Shown here piece after piece: positions 1 to 6,760 of a stretch of 9,316 nt of DNA. Origin of the DNA: Dysgonamonadaceae bacterium. Lineage in GTDB: Bacteria > Bacteroidota > Bacteroidia > Bacteroidales > Azobacteroidaceae. Under the pieces are notes generated by a model. That model saw only the letters and a list, made by a program, of their open reading frames with translations. It did no database searches and was not told the DNA's origin. Position numbers and translations under genes: made by a program. The stretch covers positions 1-9,316 of the forward strand of contig JAIRRK010000171.1 in the NCBI GenBank assembly GCA_031256015.1, written 5' to 3'. Within the stretch, counting starts at the first letter, position 1, and each line of letters starts with the position of its first letter.

Positions 1-747
1 CATCTATATTATAAGGGTTTAGCGGCCAATACCCCTTCGTTTTTCAATAAATTGTACTTCCTTTTGGAAGCGTTTCGTTTGAAGAGATACGAAAAACAGT
101 TACATCACGCTCAGTTCATTTTTGCGCTTTCGTCCATTGAAAAGACTTATTTTGAAGAGCGATACGGAAAGGAAAAAACAATCTATGTTCCGCTTTTTTT
201 TCAATCGAACGAAAAAACTACTTTGTCGCAAACCGTAAAACCGTTTGTCCTTTATCACGGCGACTTGAGTACTTCCGAAAACGTGAGTGCCGCCACATTC
301 CTTATCCGGCAGATTGCATCTAAGGACAATCACATCCCTTGGATTTTCGCCGGCAAAAATCCCGAGTCGTCTCTCTTGAAATGCGCGAAAAAATACGACA
401 ATGTCTCTGTTCTTGCAAATTTGGAGGAAAAAGAGTTGTTGCAGTTAATCCGGGAAGCAGCCGTTAATATTCTTTATACAAATCAAATATCGGGCGTCAA
501 ACTGAAACTTTTGAATGCTTTATGCAACGGACGGCATTGCTTGGCGAATAAAGAAATGTTGGCAGGTTCGGGATTGGAAGAACTCTGTCGGATAATCCCC
601 AATAATCCCCCTGAAATACTGGAAATTATCAAAGCCTGCCTGAAAGAAGATTTCTCTGAAAGTGAATGTATTAAAAGAGAAAAACAACTCAACCTTATAT
701 ACAATAATACGCGAAACGCTCGCAAAATAATGGATTACATTTCCTGA
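1..747 (+). CDS. Glycosyltransferase, GT-B fold (GT4-like), C-terminal part; 5' end outside window
   Basis: The frame is open from base 1 (beginning H-L-Y-Y-K-G-L-A), so the gene starts upstream; the TTG at 52 is an internal codon, not a start. The 248 visible residues cover the end of the N-terminal Rossmann domain and a complete C-terminal one. Visible landmarks are the domain linker followed by F-V-L-Y-H-G-D-L-S, the typical start of the nucleotide-sugar domain of GT-B enzymes, then W-I-F-A-G-K-N-P, and the donor-site segment G-V-K-L-K-L-L-N-A-L-C-N-G-R. The usual first glutamate of the EX7E motif is Asn here (L-L-N-A-L). Family knowledge predicts transfer of a sugar from a nucleotide donor at the cytoplasmic face, probably for a surface glycan or glycoprotein; donor and acceptor cannot be read. 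It runs convergently to the Fic gene with 71 bp between the stops and no convincing terminator there. Class is secure, substrate unknown. Confidence 0.85.
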   Translation, partial: HLYYKGLAANTPSFFNKLYFLLEAFRLKRYEKQLHHAQFIFALSSIEKTYFEERYGKEKTIYVPLFFQSNEKTTLSQTVKPFVLYHGDLSTSENVSAATFLIRQIASKDNHIPWIFAGKNPESSLLKCAKKYDNVSVLANLEEKELLQLIREAAVNILYTNQISGVKLKLLNALCNGRHCLANKEMLAGSGLEELCRIIPNNPPEILEIIKACLKEDFSESECIKREKQLNLIYNNTRNARKIMDYIS

Positions 748-818
748 AAAATCCTGCTTTTATTCCGCGTAGAGAAATTATTGAAAGGACAATATCCTGA
801 TTCAGATACTTTCTTCTA

Positions 819-1913
819 CTACAAATCCAATGTATAATTTGTGCTTCGTCCCGCAAGATTTTGTTCAAAAATTCCGAGTTTGACAAGTTCTGTCAAGTCG
901 CGTGTAGCTGTTGCCTTGGTTGTTTTTGCGATTGAAATGTATTTTTTTGCTGTCATTCCGCCTTCAAAACCGTCTTTGCCGTCTTCAAGCATTTTGTTGA
1001 TTACCTTTGTTTGTCGCTCGTTGAGTGTGGATTTGTATTTATCGAAAAACTGTGTTTTGCGGAGTGAAAAATCCAAAATATCCAATGCGTTTTGTTGAGC
1101 GTCAATGAGTAATTGCGAGAAATAAAGCAACCATCTGTCTATTTCGAGCGTGCTTTGCGCTCGTTTCATTTCTTCGTAATATTTGTTTTTGTCTTTTCCG
1201 ATGGTCTGAGATATTGACATAATTATTTGTCTGCCAAGCGACTCGGATAGACATTTTTCAATTAACGCTCGGCCTATTCTGCCGTTTCCGTCTTCAAACG
1301 GGTGTATGCTCTCAAAATAAATGTGCGTAATTGCTGTTTTAAGAATGATTTTCTGAATGTTACCGTTGGTTTTGAAACTGTTGTACCATTTCACGAAATT
1401 TTTCATTTCTTGCGGCACTTGTTTTGCCGGCGGGGCTTCGAAATGCACTTTTTCTTTGCCTACTGGCCCCGAAACGATTTGCATGGGTTCCTCGCTCGAA
1501 CGATACACGCCTGCACGTATGTATTTTGCATTTAAAAATAACATTCCGTGCCACTCTTTTATCAACTTTTCCGAAAGTTTCGTTTGAAAATTATTGCGAA
1601 CATCTAACATCAGTAAAGCAACATTTTCAGCTCGTCGGTCTTTAATATTCTTTATGGTGGTTGTTAATCCGAGTTGTTTGAGAAAAGATGAACGAACATC
1701 TTCTCTCGACAACATTTCGCCTTCAATTTCGGAGGTTTTAATCGCTTCCGAAATCATTATATCAAGAATTTCGTTTTGTTGTTTTGCAGAACCAAATGTC
1801 TTGAAAATACCAAATATTTCTCCCGAAAGTTCAGCAAATTTTAACGCATCAGTACTTATAATTTCCTCGTTATAAATAAAATTTGCCCATTTTTCAAATT
1901 GCCAATTATACAT
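819..1913 (-). CDS. Fic family protein (predicted AMP-transferase) with N-terminal inhibitory motif and C-terminal winged helix
   Basis: A 364-residue protein. Residues 204-215 read HPFEDGNGRIGR, a full Fic motif (HxFx[D/E]GNGRxxR) with catalytic His204 and the phosphate-binding GNGR loop. Residues 60-65 (TSEIEG) fit the inhibitory [S/T]xxxE[G/N] helix, whose glutamate blocks productive ATP binding in class II Fic proteins. Residues 135-171 (GVYRSSEEP, then VSGP and VHFEAPPAKQVP) match the target-docking flap region. Residues about 298-364 look like a winged helix. This order and length resemble the SoFic/BT_2513-type bacterial Fic proteins. Such enzymes usually move AMP from ATP to a Ser, Thr or Tyr hydroxyl of a target protein; self-AMPylation is common and the target here is unknown. 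No antitoxin gene lies next to it, as expected when inhibition is built in. The ATG at 1911-1913 is the only start fitting the N-terminal domain. It appears to have its own promoter. All key residues are intact, so it is probably active. Confidence 0.93.
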   Translation of the reverse strand: MYNWQFEKWANFIYNEEIISTDALKFAELSGEIFGIFKTFGSAKQQNEILDIMISEAIKTSEIEGEMLSREDVRSSFLKQLGLTTTIKNIKDRRAENVALLMLDVRNNFQTKLSEKLIKEWHGMLFLNAKYIRAGVYRSSEEPMQIVSGPVGKEKVHFEAPPAKQVPQEMKNFVKWYNSFKTNGNIQKIILKTAITHIYFESIHPFEDGNGRIGRALIEKCLSESLGRQIIMSISQTIGKDKNKYYEEMKRAQSTLEIDRWLLYFSQLLIDAQQNALDILDFSLRKTQFFDKYKSTLNERQTKVINKMLEDGKDGFEGGMTAKKYISIAKTTKATATRDLTELVKLGIFEQNLAGRSTNYTLDL

Positions 1914-1915
1914 AA

Positions 1916-1990
1916 TTTGAGCCGTTTAATTATTTTTATTGGTGCAAAGATGCAGCTTTTTTGAGCCAATTACAACTTTTTTTCGGCTCA
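1916..1990. repeat. Three TGAGCC half sites around the Fic promoter (possible operator)
   Basis: TTTGAGCCG occurs at 1916-1924, TTGAGCC at 1961-1967, and the inverted form CGGCTCA at 1984-1990. The outer pair are inverted copies sharing a 7-base core (TGAGCCG / CGGCTCA); the middle and right copies form a second inverted pair sharing 6 bases. Relative to the predicted promoter, one copy lies in the leader, one between the -33 and -7 elements, and one just upstream of -33. That placement is what a repressor site would show. The binding protein is unknown; the winged helix of Fic itself is one candidate, but that is inference. Confidence 0.35.
1941..1975 (-). promoter_or_regulatory. Bacteroidetes-type promoter for the Fic gene
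   Basis: Read on the minus strand, CATCTTTGCACC (1952-1941) is one base from the common Bacteroidetes -7 element TAnnTTTG plus its usual trailing bases. A TTG at 1975-1973 lies 20 bp upstream, matching the -33 element and its normal spacing. Transcription would begin near 1936-1940, giving a short leader of about 25 nt before the ATG. No Shine-Dalgarno is visible, which is normal for the phylum. The first base of the -7 box is C instead of T, so the match is good but not perfect. Confidence 0.5.
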
Positions 1991-2009
1991 GAGCAATTTT
2001 ATTGAAAAA

Positions 2010-2480
2010 TTATTTCGATTTCAACTGCTTGAATATCCGTTCAAGGTCGGAATTGTCGCGTGAAGGGTAGTTTTGTTTTTCAATAATTTTCTTGATATTT
2101 TCAATTCTATTACTTGTAAATGGGTGTGTGCTAATGTATTTCGGAATTTTTATTTTGCTGTTTTCTTCTTCATTTTGCAGAATTTCAAACAAAGAAATGA
2201 CTCCTTCGGGATTTATTCTGTTTTTAATCATAATCAAAGTTCCTTGTTCATCGGCTTCATTTTCAAACTTTCGAGAATAAGTCAATGTGTTGAGATTGTG
2301 AGCATTTTCGGCAATTACGGTCATAATGCCATTAATATCGGAAAACAGAGCGGAAACAAAAATATAACCCGAAAGATTTTTGCAAAGCATTTTCATCGAA
2401 TGTCGCTCGTTAATGTGAGAAACTTCGATTCCAGCGATTGCACTTGTTCTTGTGCAAAAGTCTCTTCCATGTTTTTTCAA
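2010..2480 (-). pseudogene. M48 family metallopeptidase remnant, N-terminally truncated, first zinc histidine lost
   Basis: The 156-residue frame retains the C-terminal part of an M48 (Oma1/BepA-like) zinc peptidase. Residues 17-30 read G-I-E-V-S-H-I-N-E-R-H-S-M-K, clearly aligned to the family segment HExxH-x-x-x-R-H, but the first His is Ile (IEVSH in place of HExxH). The third-ligand region is intact (F-E-N-E-A-D-E-Q-G, residues 72-80), as is the C-terminal S-T-H-P-F-T-S-N-R-I segment (118-126). The whole N-terminal half (signal peptide and the domain before HExxH) is missing. Upstream the frame runs only to a stop at 2523-2525 and has no ATG; TTG at 2478-2480 is the sole plausible start. 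Loss of a zinc ligand and half the fold argues for a dead gene. It lies 5 bp after the membrane-protein stop in the same direction, so it may still be transcribed. A retained non-catalytic protein is possible but less likely. Confidence 0.75.
2438..2457. repeat. Small perfect inverted repeat inside the M48 remnant
   Basis: TTGCAC and GTGCAA arms flank an 8-base spacer. It lies just upstream, in the coding sense, of the damaged HExxH codons, at the point where similarity to M48 peptidases begins. It could mark the rearrangement point or be chance; a six-base arm is weak evidence. Confidence 0.25.
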
Positions 2481-2485
2481 ATAGG

Positions 2486-2854
2486 TTAGCTTTGTTCTGT
2501 TCCTGCAAATTGCTTTTTCTTTTCATGCCCCAAGATGAGCAGAATAGACATCGCTATGCTGAATAATACAAGAAATAATCCTACCAAATACCCTATAGTA
2601 GCCTTTCCATTAGCAAAATCGCTAAATATTGCCAACAACAAATAACATGAAACCAATAGAAATATAATCCCCAAAATCCGATTTATGATTATATTCTGAA
2701 GAAATATATTGCCCAAAAGTAATAGAGCAAGCCCTATTACTACTAAATTAATAGTCAACCCCCTTACTTCGCCTACATATAACGCAATACAAATAATGAA
2801 AAACACTGATGGCAATATGTGCCTTAAAATTCTTCTTAGATTGAACGATTTCAT
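2486..2854 (-). CDS. Hypothetical small membrane protein with four predicted helices
   Basis: A 122-residue, strongly hydrophobic protein that I do not recognise. Likely transmembrane helices lie at about residues 12-29, 33-52, 57-77 and 87-109. The N-terminus is basic (MKSFNLRRILRH), and the tail after helix 4 is short and charged (G-H-E-K-K-K). The positive ends suggest both termini are cytoplasmic. There is no catalytic or binding motif. The ATG at 2852-2854 begins 5 bp after the stop of the propeller lipoprotein, so the two are almost certainly co-transcribed, and a joint role at the envelope is possible. No Shine-Dalgarno is visible. The composition is AT-rich like its upstream neighbour and unlike the exporter operon. 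Confidence 0.75.
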   Translation of the reverse strand: MKSFNLRRILRHILPSVFFIICIALYVGEVRGLTINLVVIGLALLLLGNIFLQNIIINRILGIIFLLVSCYLLLAIFSDFANGKATIGYLVGLFLVLFSIAMSILLILGHEKKKQFAGTEQS

Positions 2855-2859
2855 ACTTA

Positions 2860-4056
2860 TTATTTTTTTAATTTTATTTTTAAGATAACAGGATTACTTT
2901 CCTCATTAAGATCGGAAAAAGGGGAACTGCATCCTTCTTCGAAAAATTCAAAAGCCTCAATCAATAAATACAAATGATTTTTAGAAAGGCTAAATGCTCT
3001 TAAATCGAGAGGTGTTTGCAAATCAATCGTTTTCAGGTAATCATCTAAATCGTTTTCCACCCGTTTTTCCGAATAATCTGATGTATTTCCTTTTCCATCA
3101 AAAAAACCTAACTTATTATTTACAGTATACAATAAACTTCCATTAGGAAATGGTAACACTCCTGTAATCTCTTTTAATTGTAGAACTTCTTCACCAAAAT
3201 CACCTGATCTAATATGCATATGTTGGTTTATATTAATAAAGGAATTATTTGTTTTAAATATATATCTTGGTGTTATTGTTTGAAAATCCGAAGTACTATA
3301 CAATGTATCAATAACTGAATATTTAAACCAAAGCAGACTATCATTATTAATAAATTGTATGTCTCCTACGATAGACTCTGCACCTCCTGAATAAGGTGGA
3401 TTTTCATCAGCCGCCGGGTTCGGATAATAATAATAAATAGTATCACTATATATATCTTGTGCATAAAATAAATTAGGACCGACTCTATTCTTATTCTTAC
3501 TGTTTCCTACTCCAACATAATTATCTACATCATAAAGTAAATAATTATTGAAATAGGTTTTTATTTGTTTCTTTTGAGTTTTATTGATATCTGCATCTAA
3601 ACTTCCTAAAAATTCGCCATCAAAAGAATAAGTCATATAAGAATGATTAGAGTAGCTATGAAATGTTATATATCTCTCTTTGTCGCAAAATGCAGCGAAT
3701 GAGAATTTATATTTTAATGCCTCGCCAGCTCCTCGCCCCTCCTTAAAAATCTTTTTTATAAATTTGCCAGTAGAATCATATTTATAAATATTTTCATGTG
3801 CCAAATAAAACGTATCATTGTATAACCTTACAGGAGAATAGCGGATGGCTCCGATGAGAGGTTCTTCCGACAACCGGATATAGGAGATAGATTCAGCAAA
3901 TTGAGATAGCCTTACCACAGTTTGATCGGTCTCTTTTGCATTACTAACATTCACGACGAAAAGGCCGGAAAATTCTTTTTGGTTGCTATCAGAATTGCAA
4001 CCGGAAAAAATAATTGATACAAAAACACAATATACTATAAATTGATATATTTTCAT
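2860..4056 (-). CDS. 6-bladed beta-propeller lipoprotein
   Basis: I chose the ATG at 4054-4056 over the longer frame from 4101 because it places a lipoprotein signal at the very N-terminus: MKIYQF, a hydrophobic stretch, then I-I-F-S-G-C with the lipidated Cys at residue 20. The 398-residue product then shows the signature of the Bacteroidetes 6-bladed propeller family (DUF4934/TolB-like): a first strand set with I-S-Y-I-R-L-S-E-E-P-L-I-G, then Y-K-Y-D-S-T-G-K-F and E-G-R-G-A-G-E, corresponding to the usual GRGPGEY turn. It should be anchored to a membrane facing the periplasm or cell surface. These proteins are abundant in gut Bacteroidetes, and the role of most is unknown. The gene is markedly AT-rich compared with the exporter genes. 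It heads a likely three-gene transcript with the membrane protein and the peptidase remnant. The alternative start at 4099-4101 adds 15 residues (MAYYFFNYS...) and has a weak AGG upstream. Confidence 0.85.
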   Translation of the reverse strand: MKIYQFIVYCVFVSIIFSGCNSDSNQKEFSGLFVVNVSNAKETDQTVVRLSQFAESISYIRLSEEPLIGAIRYSPVRLYNDTFYLAHENIYKYDSTGKFIKKIFKEGRGAGEALKYKFSFAAFCDKERYITFHSYSNHSYMTYSFDGEFLGSLDADINKTQKKQIKTYFNNYLLYDVDNYVGVGNSKNKNRVGPNLFYAQDIYSDTIYYYYPNPAADENPPYSGGAESIVGDIQFINNDSLLWFKYSVIDTLYSTSDFQTITPRYIFKTNNSFININQHMHIRSGDFGEEVLQLKEITGVLPFPNGSLLYTVNNKLGFFDGKGNTSDYSEKRVENDLDDYLKTIDLQTPLDLRAFSLSKNHLYLLIEAFEFFEEGCSSPFSDLNEESNPVILKIKLKK

Positions 4057-4224
4057 TGTCTTAATTTTAGATTTAGAATAATTAAAAAAGTAATATGCCA
4101 TAACCTATCTTTTCTATCTATTATCTTCGATATTCTAACTGGAAAAGACTAAAAAACAGAATTTATGACATATCATCTTGTACGGTTGATTTATAATTGT
4201 TGCACAAGAACTCAGCAAAATTGT

Positions 4225-4232
4225 CAAAATTA
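4225..4232 (-). promoter_or_regulatory. Possible -7 element for the propeller transcript
   Basis: The minus strand reads TAATTTTG, an exact TAnnTTTG match, about 170 nt before the chosen propeller start and 124 nt before the longer one. No clear TTG-type -33 element is found about 20 bp upstream. In AT-rich DNA such an octamer is not rare, so this is tentative. Confidence 0.25.
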
Positions 4233-4299
4233 GGATGTATGCGGCTTGCTTCATTCATTGTTTTCTTAATTTTATAATTCACTGTCGAGTTGAACTATC

Positions 4300-4315
4300 G
4301 CCCGCACATTGCGGC
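4300..4315. other. Short GC-rich hairpin with one bulged base
   Basis: GCCCGCA and TGCGGC pair around a CAT loop, with five perfect pairs (4302-4306 with 4310-4314) and a bulged C extending the stem. It stands out as GC-rich in an AT-rich gap. It is not followed by a T run on the minus strand, so it does not look like a terminator for the exporter operon. Confidence 0.3.
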
Positions 4316-4343
4316 TAACTTTTAAATACGCACAATATTATAC

Positions 4344-4404
4344 TTTTTTTTTGAAAAATCAAAATTACGACGTGTTTTATTTTTTCCCGAAAAGCCAAAG
4401 TTAC
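4344..4404. repeat. Degenerate 25-bp direct repeat carrying -7-like motifs
   Basis: Bases 4344-4368 and 4380-4404 align over 25 positions with 19 identities, and all six differences are transitions (C/T or A/G). Read on the minus strand each copy starts with GTAAnTTTG, giving TAACTTTG (4403-4396) and TAATTTTG (4367-4360), both exact TAnnTTTG matches facing the propeller gene. The copies sit 36 bp apart, just after the last exporter gene. Either could be a promoter; neither has a perfect -33 TTG, although a CTG lies about 20 bp upstream of the first. Confidence 0.35.
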
Positions 4405-4431
4405 ATTGTTTTTTGAATAAAGGCAGCCGGT

Positions 4432-5586
4432 CTATCTTCCCTTGTCGCGATGGACATTGTACATATAAATTGCTGAAGTAACCAGAAAATAAATTCCCGC
4501 TTGCAACCAGAGCATTCGATATTCCCATGCTACATTGTGAAGTGTTGCTCCCATTGAATTTAATTTCACAAATCCCTGAATCCCGAAAGTGGAAGGGAAC
4601 AAATAGCTGAAATATCTCCAAAAATCGGGAATGGCGGAGGCAGGCCATGATATTCCGGATAAGAATAAGAGTGGGAGAGAGGTAAATACAAAAATCATCA
4701 TCGGAGTTTCTCTTCCTCTTACAAATGTGGAAATCGCCATCGTAAGAAATATACATGCAGATAAGTAAGGCAGAGCAAATAACAATAAATTTCCCGGACG
4801 AGCTATTTGTATCAGGTTGAATATTCGGGGAACGACGGCCAAAGCCCAAATACAGACAAATATGTAGATTGTGAAGTAAGCGAGTGCTTTTCCGAATACA
4901 ATACGTGAGGCTCCTTCATGAGTGGAACCCGGAGGAATTAATTTGCCACGATTTTTTTCACGAGATGTGGCCGCCAGCATACCTACACCCAACAATAATG
5001 TTTGCTGGATAACGAGCATCAATATGCCCGGAACCAGAAACGATGCAAAACCATTCTGCGTGTTATACATCGAAATCGCTTCATATTGGATTGGCATATC
5101 CTCCGCATTCACGTTAATTTCTTTTCCCATTTGTAAAGAAGCTTCGGTTGTTGCCAACAGAATGGCTTTATAAAATAACAATCCCGACATGTCCAAGTAC
5201 AGGATAACTTCCGATTGCTCACCTCGATGTAATTTCCGACTGAATTCCGAAGGTATTTGCAGTATGCCGTAGGCTTCTTTTCTATCGACTATTTTTTTTG
5301 CTTCATCCATATTGGCGGCGTAAACGTATACATTGACATCCGGACTTGCATTTATTTTGCGTATAAATTCGCGCGCTATCGATGAATGTGATTCCTCTAC
5401 GACAACCAAAGAAACTTCCCGGATAGTTTCCGGATTGTAAATAAATCCGTATATAATGGGGTAGATCAAAGGAACAACTATAAAGAATATGACGACACCT
5501 ATGTCTTTATAGACATATTTTATTTCTCTGCTCCAAATAATAAACAGGTCGGCAAATCCTTTTTTTATGATTTTTCTCAGTTGCAT
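4432..5586 (-). CDS. ABC-2 type transporter permease (second of pair)
   Basis: A 384-residue inner-membrane protein with the layout of the YbhS/YbhR-type ABC-2 permeases (ABC2_membrane_3). One helix at about 29-50 is followed by a long periplasmic domain (about 51-180), then five helices at about 182-205, 232-254, 266-287, 295-317 and 357-377. The motif S-G-I-S-W-P with the following P-D-F-W and F-P-S-T-F-G-I-Q-G-F (310-339) matches the conserved loop before the last helix. It should pair with the preceding permease as a heterodimeric channel coupled to the HlyD adaptor, and is driven in known systems by a separate cytoplasmic ATPase. The start codon lies one base after the stop of the upstream permease, indicating translational coupling. 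It is the last gene of the operon. Substrate unknown; relatives export drugs, bile-type compounds or lipids. Confidence 0.92.
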   Translation of the reverse strand: MQLRKIIKKGFADLFIIWSREIKYVYKDIGVVIFFIVVPLIYPIIYGFIYNPETIREVSLVVVEESHSSIAREFIRKINASPDVNVYVYAANMDEAKKIVDRKEAYGILQIPSEFSRKLHRGEQSEVILYLDMSGLLFYKAILLATTEASLQMGKEINVNAEDMPIQYEAISMYNTQNGFASFLVPGILMLVIQQTLLLGVGMLAATSREKNRGKLIPPGSTHEGASRIVFGKALAYFTIYIFVCIWALAVVPRIFNLIQIARPGNLLLFALPYLSACIFLTMAISTFVRGRETPMMIFVFTSLPLLFLSGISWPASAIPDFWRYFSYLFPSTFGIQGFVKLNSMGATLHNVAWEYRMLWLQAGIYFLVTSAIYMYNVHRDKGR

Positions 5587-5587
5587 A

Positions 5588-6745
5588 TCAGGGTTTGTAA
5601 GAGGTAAATTTCAGCGACCATTTTAAGTGTTGAAACACAAGAAACGGCAAAATTAAAAACGATAACAAGTAAATATATTGAGACCAACTGTAAATCAACT
5701 CCCGGCCGTTTAACGCCTGATCGATATAAATAAGGAAATAATGTCGTAATGGGAATAAGTTACTTAAAATCCGGACAGACGAATACATGGCATTCGCCGG
5801 AAATGAAAACCCGGAAATGGAAAAAGCAATCATTCCCCAAATGCAGGAAAAACTGAGGCCCAGACGGAGAATCGGCAGGCAACCTATCATGAAAATTCCC
5901 AAAGCCTGTGAAGCCAAAATAAGCAAAAATAACGCCATTATCATAGGCAAAACGTTATGGATAGGGAATTGCATGAAAATATACAGAACTGAATATATGA
6001 TTAATCCGACAATAAAAAAGAGAATTGTTTGAGGAAGTAATTTCCCTGTTATTGCCTGCATAATGGAATTATTTCCTGCTTGCAACCACGTATCGGTTGT
6101 TTTTTCTTTGATTTCGATGCCTATACTGTAAACGGTAACACACATGATTAATAAGGCTAATATTCCGGGAAGAATAATATTGTTGAGATAAACGGAGTAA
6201 TTCAGCCAAGGGTTTCCGATGGGACGGGCATCGATTGTTATCGGTTGAACTTGTGCCATGATTTGTGCATCGGTATATCCTTTCGCTCGTCCTTTTTGTA
6301 AAATAACGGCTCCGGACGATAAGGTCGAAACCGTTTTCATATCTCGAAACAATAAAGAGCCGGCAATCAAATAAGCGTTATTGGTGTAAAAAGATAATTT
6401 AGGTTGTTTGTTTGAACCGGCATATTGTTCAAAATTGTTCGGAATGAGAAAAATACCGTAAATTTCACCTCTTTGCATCGACTGCCGAGCTTCTTCAAAA
6501 TCAGGATATTGTGCTATTATCTCGGATCCTTCGAAAGCGTCTAATTGTCGTGCCAAGTTGCGGGAAGATGAAGTATTATCCAAATCAACCAACGCAACAG
6601 GAAGGTTGGTCGGTAAACCTTCGTGCATTAGTGAGATGAAAAAAAAGACGGAAAACAAAGGAGCAATAACAATACAAAACCAATAGATTTTTCCTTTGAA
6701 TAATCGTTCAATTTCTCTACTCGCTGTTTGCAGTATATACTTCAT
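5588..6745 (-). CDS. ABC-2 type transporter permease (first of pair)
   Basis: A 385-residue protein with the same architecture as the downstream permease but clearly diverged from it. There is one helix at about 20-39, an extracytoplasmic domain with the family's start V-A-L-V-D-L-D-N-T-S-S-S-R (50-62), and helices at about 188-209, 238-258, 266-288, 296-317 and 354-373. The loop S-G-F-S-F-P-A-N-A-M with F-P-L-R-H-Y-F (311-337) matches the ABC-2 signature region. No Walker A or B motif is present, so it is a pure permease and not a permease-ATPase fusion. It begins 15 bp after the HlyD stop and is followed with a 1-bp gap by its partner. The ATG at 6743-6745 gives a normal N-terminus (M-K-Y-I-L-Q-T-A-S-R-E) with the amphipathic segment before helix 1. 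Confidence 0.92.
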   Translation of the reverse strand: MKYILQTASREIERLFKGKIYWFCIVIAPLFSVFFFISLMHEGLPTNLPVALVDLDNTSSSRNLARQLDAFEGSEIIAQYPDFEEARQSMQRGEIYGIFLIPNNFEQYAGSNKQPKLSFYTNNAYLIAGSLLFRDMKTVSTLSSGAVILQKGRAKGYTDAQIMAQVQPITIDARPIGNPWLNYSVYLNNIILPGILALLIMCVTVYSIGIEIKEKTTDTWLQAGNNSIMQAITGKLLPQTILFFIVGLIIYSVLYIFMQFPIHNVLPMIMALFLLILASQALGIFMIGCLPILRLGLSFSCIWGMIAFSISGFSFPANAMYSSVRILSNLFPLRHYFLIYIDQALNGRELIYSWSQYIYLLSFLILPFLVFQHLKWSLKFTSYKP

Positions 6746-6760
6746 TCAGTATTCCTTGAA

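Larger units (their letters stand above)
4057..4431. other. Gene-poor gap between the exporter operon and the propeller gene
   Basis: No gene is recognised here. On the minus strand a 31-codon frame (4163-4258, beginning M-N-E-A-S-R-I-H-P-N-F-D-N-F) ends in TAA and matches nothing I know; it has no ribosome site and overlaps a promoter-like motif, so I do not call it. The gap also holds the direct repeat at 4344-4404, the hairpin at 4300-4315 and -7-like motifs described separately. No U-rich hairpin typical of an intrinsic terminator follows the last exporter gene, so read-through towards the propeller gene is possible. Confidence 0.5.

Noticed and set aside
52..747. Glycosyltransferase read as complete from TTG at 52
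   Set aside because: The frame stays open to base 1 with family-like residues, so the gene is cut by the window edge and TTG is internal.
786..798. AGGA-CAATA-TCCT hairpin as a terminator between the glycosyltransferase and Fic genes
   Set aside because: Only four pairs and no T run on either side.
1424..1875. Plus-strand frames opposite the Fic gene
   Set aside because: Antisense shadows of a well-supported gene, with no domain or start signal.
4300..4315. Hairpin as an attC-like or terminator site
   Set aside because: The adjoining GTTAGCC does not fit the attC core pattern, no integrase gene is present, and there is no T tract for termination of the exporter transcript.
4322..4849. 175-codon minus-strand frame overlapping the last permease
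   Set aside because: It lies mostly inside the permease gene in another frame, has no recognisable domain and ends in low-complexity AT-rich sequence; it is a shadow frame.
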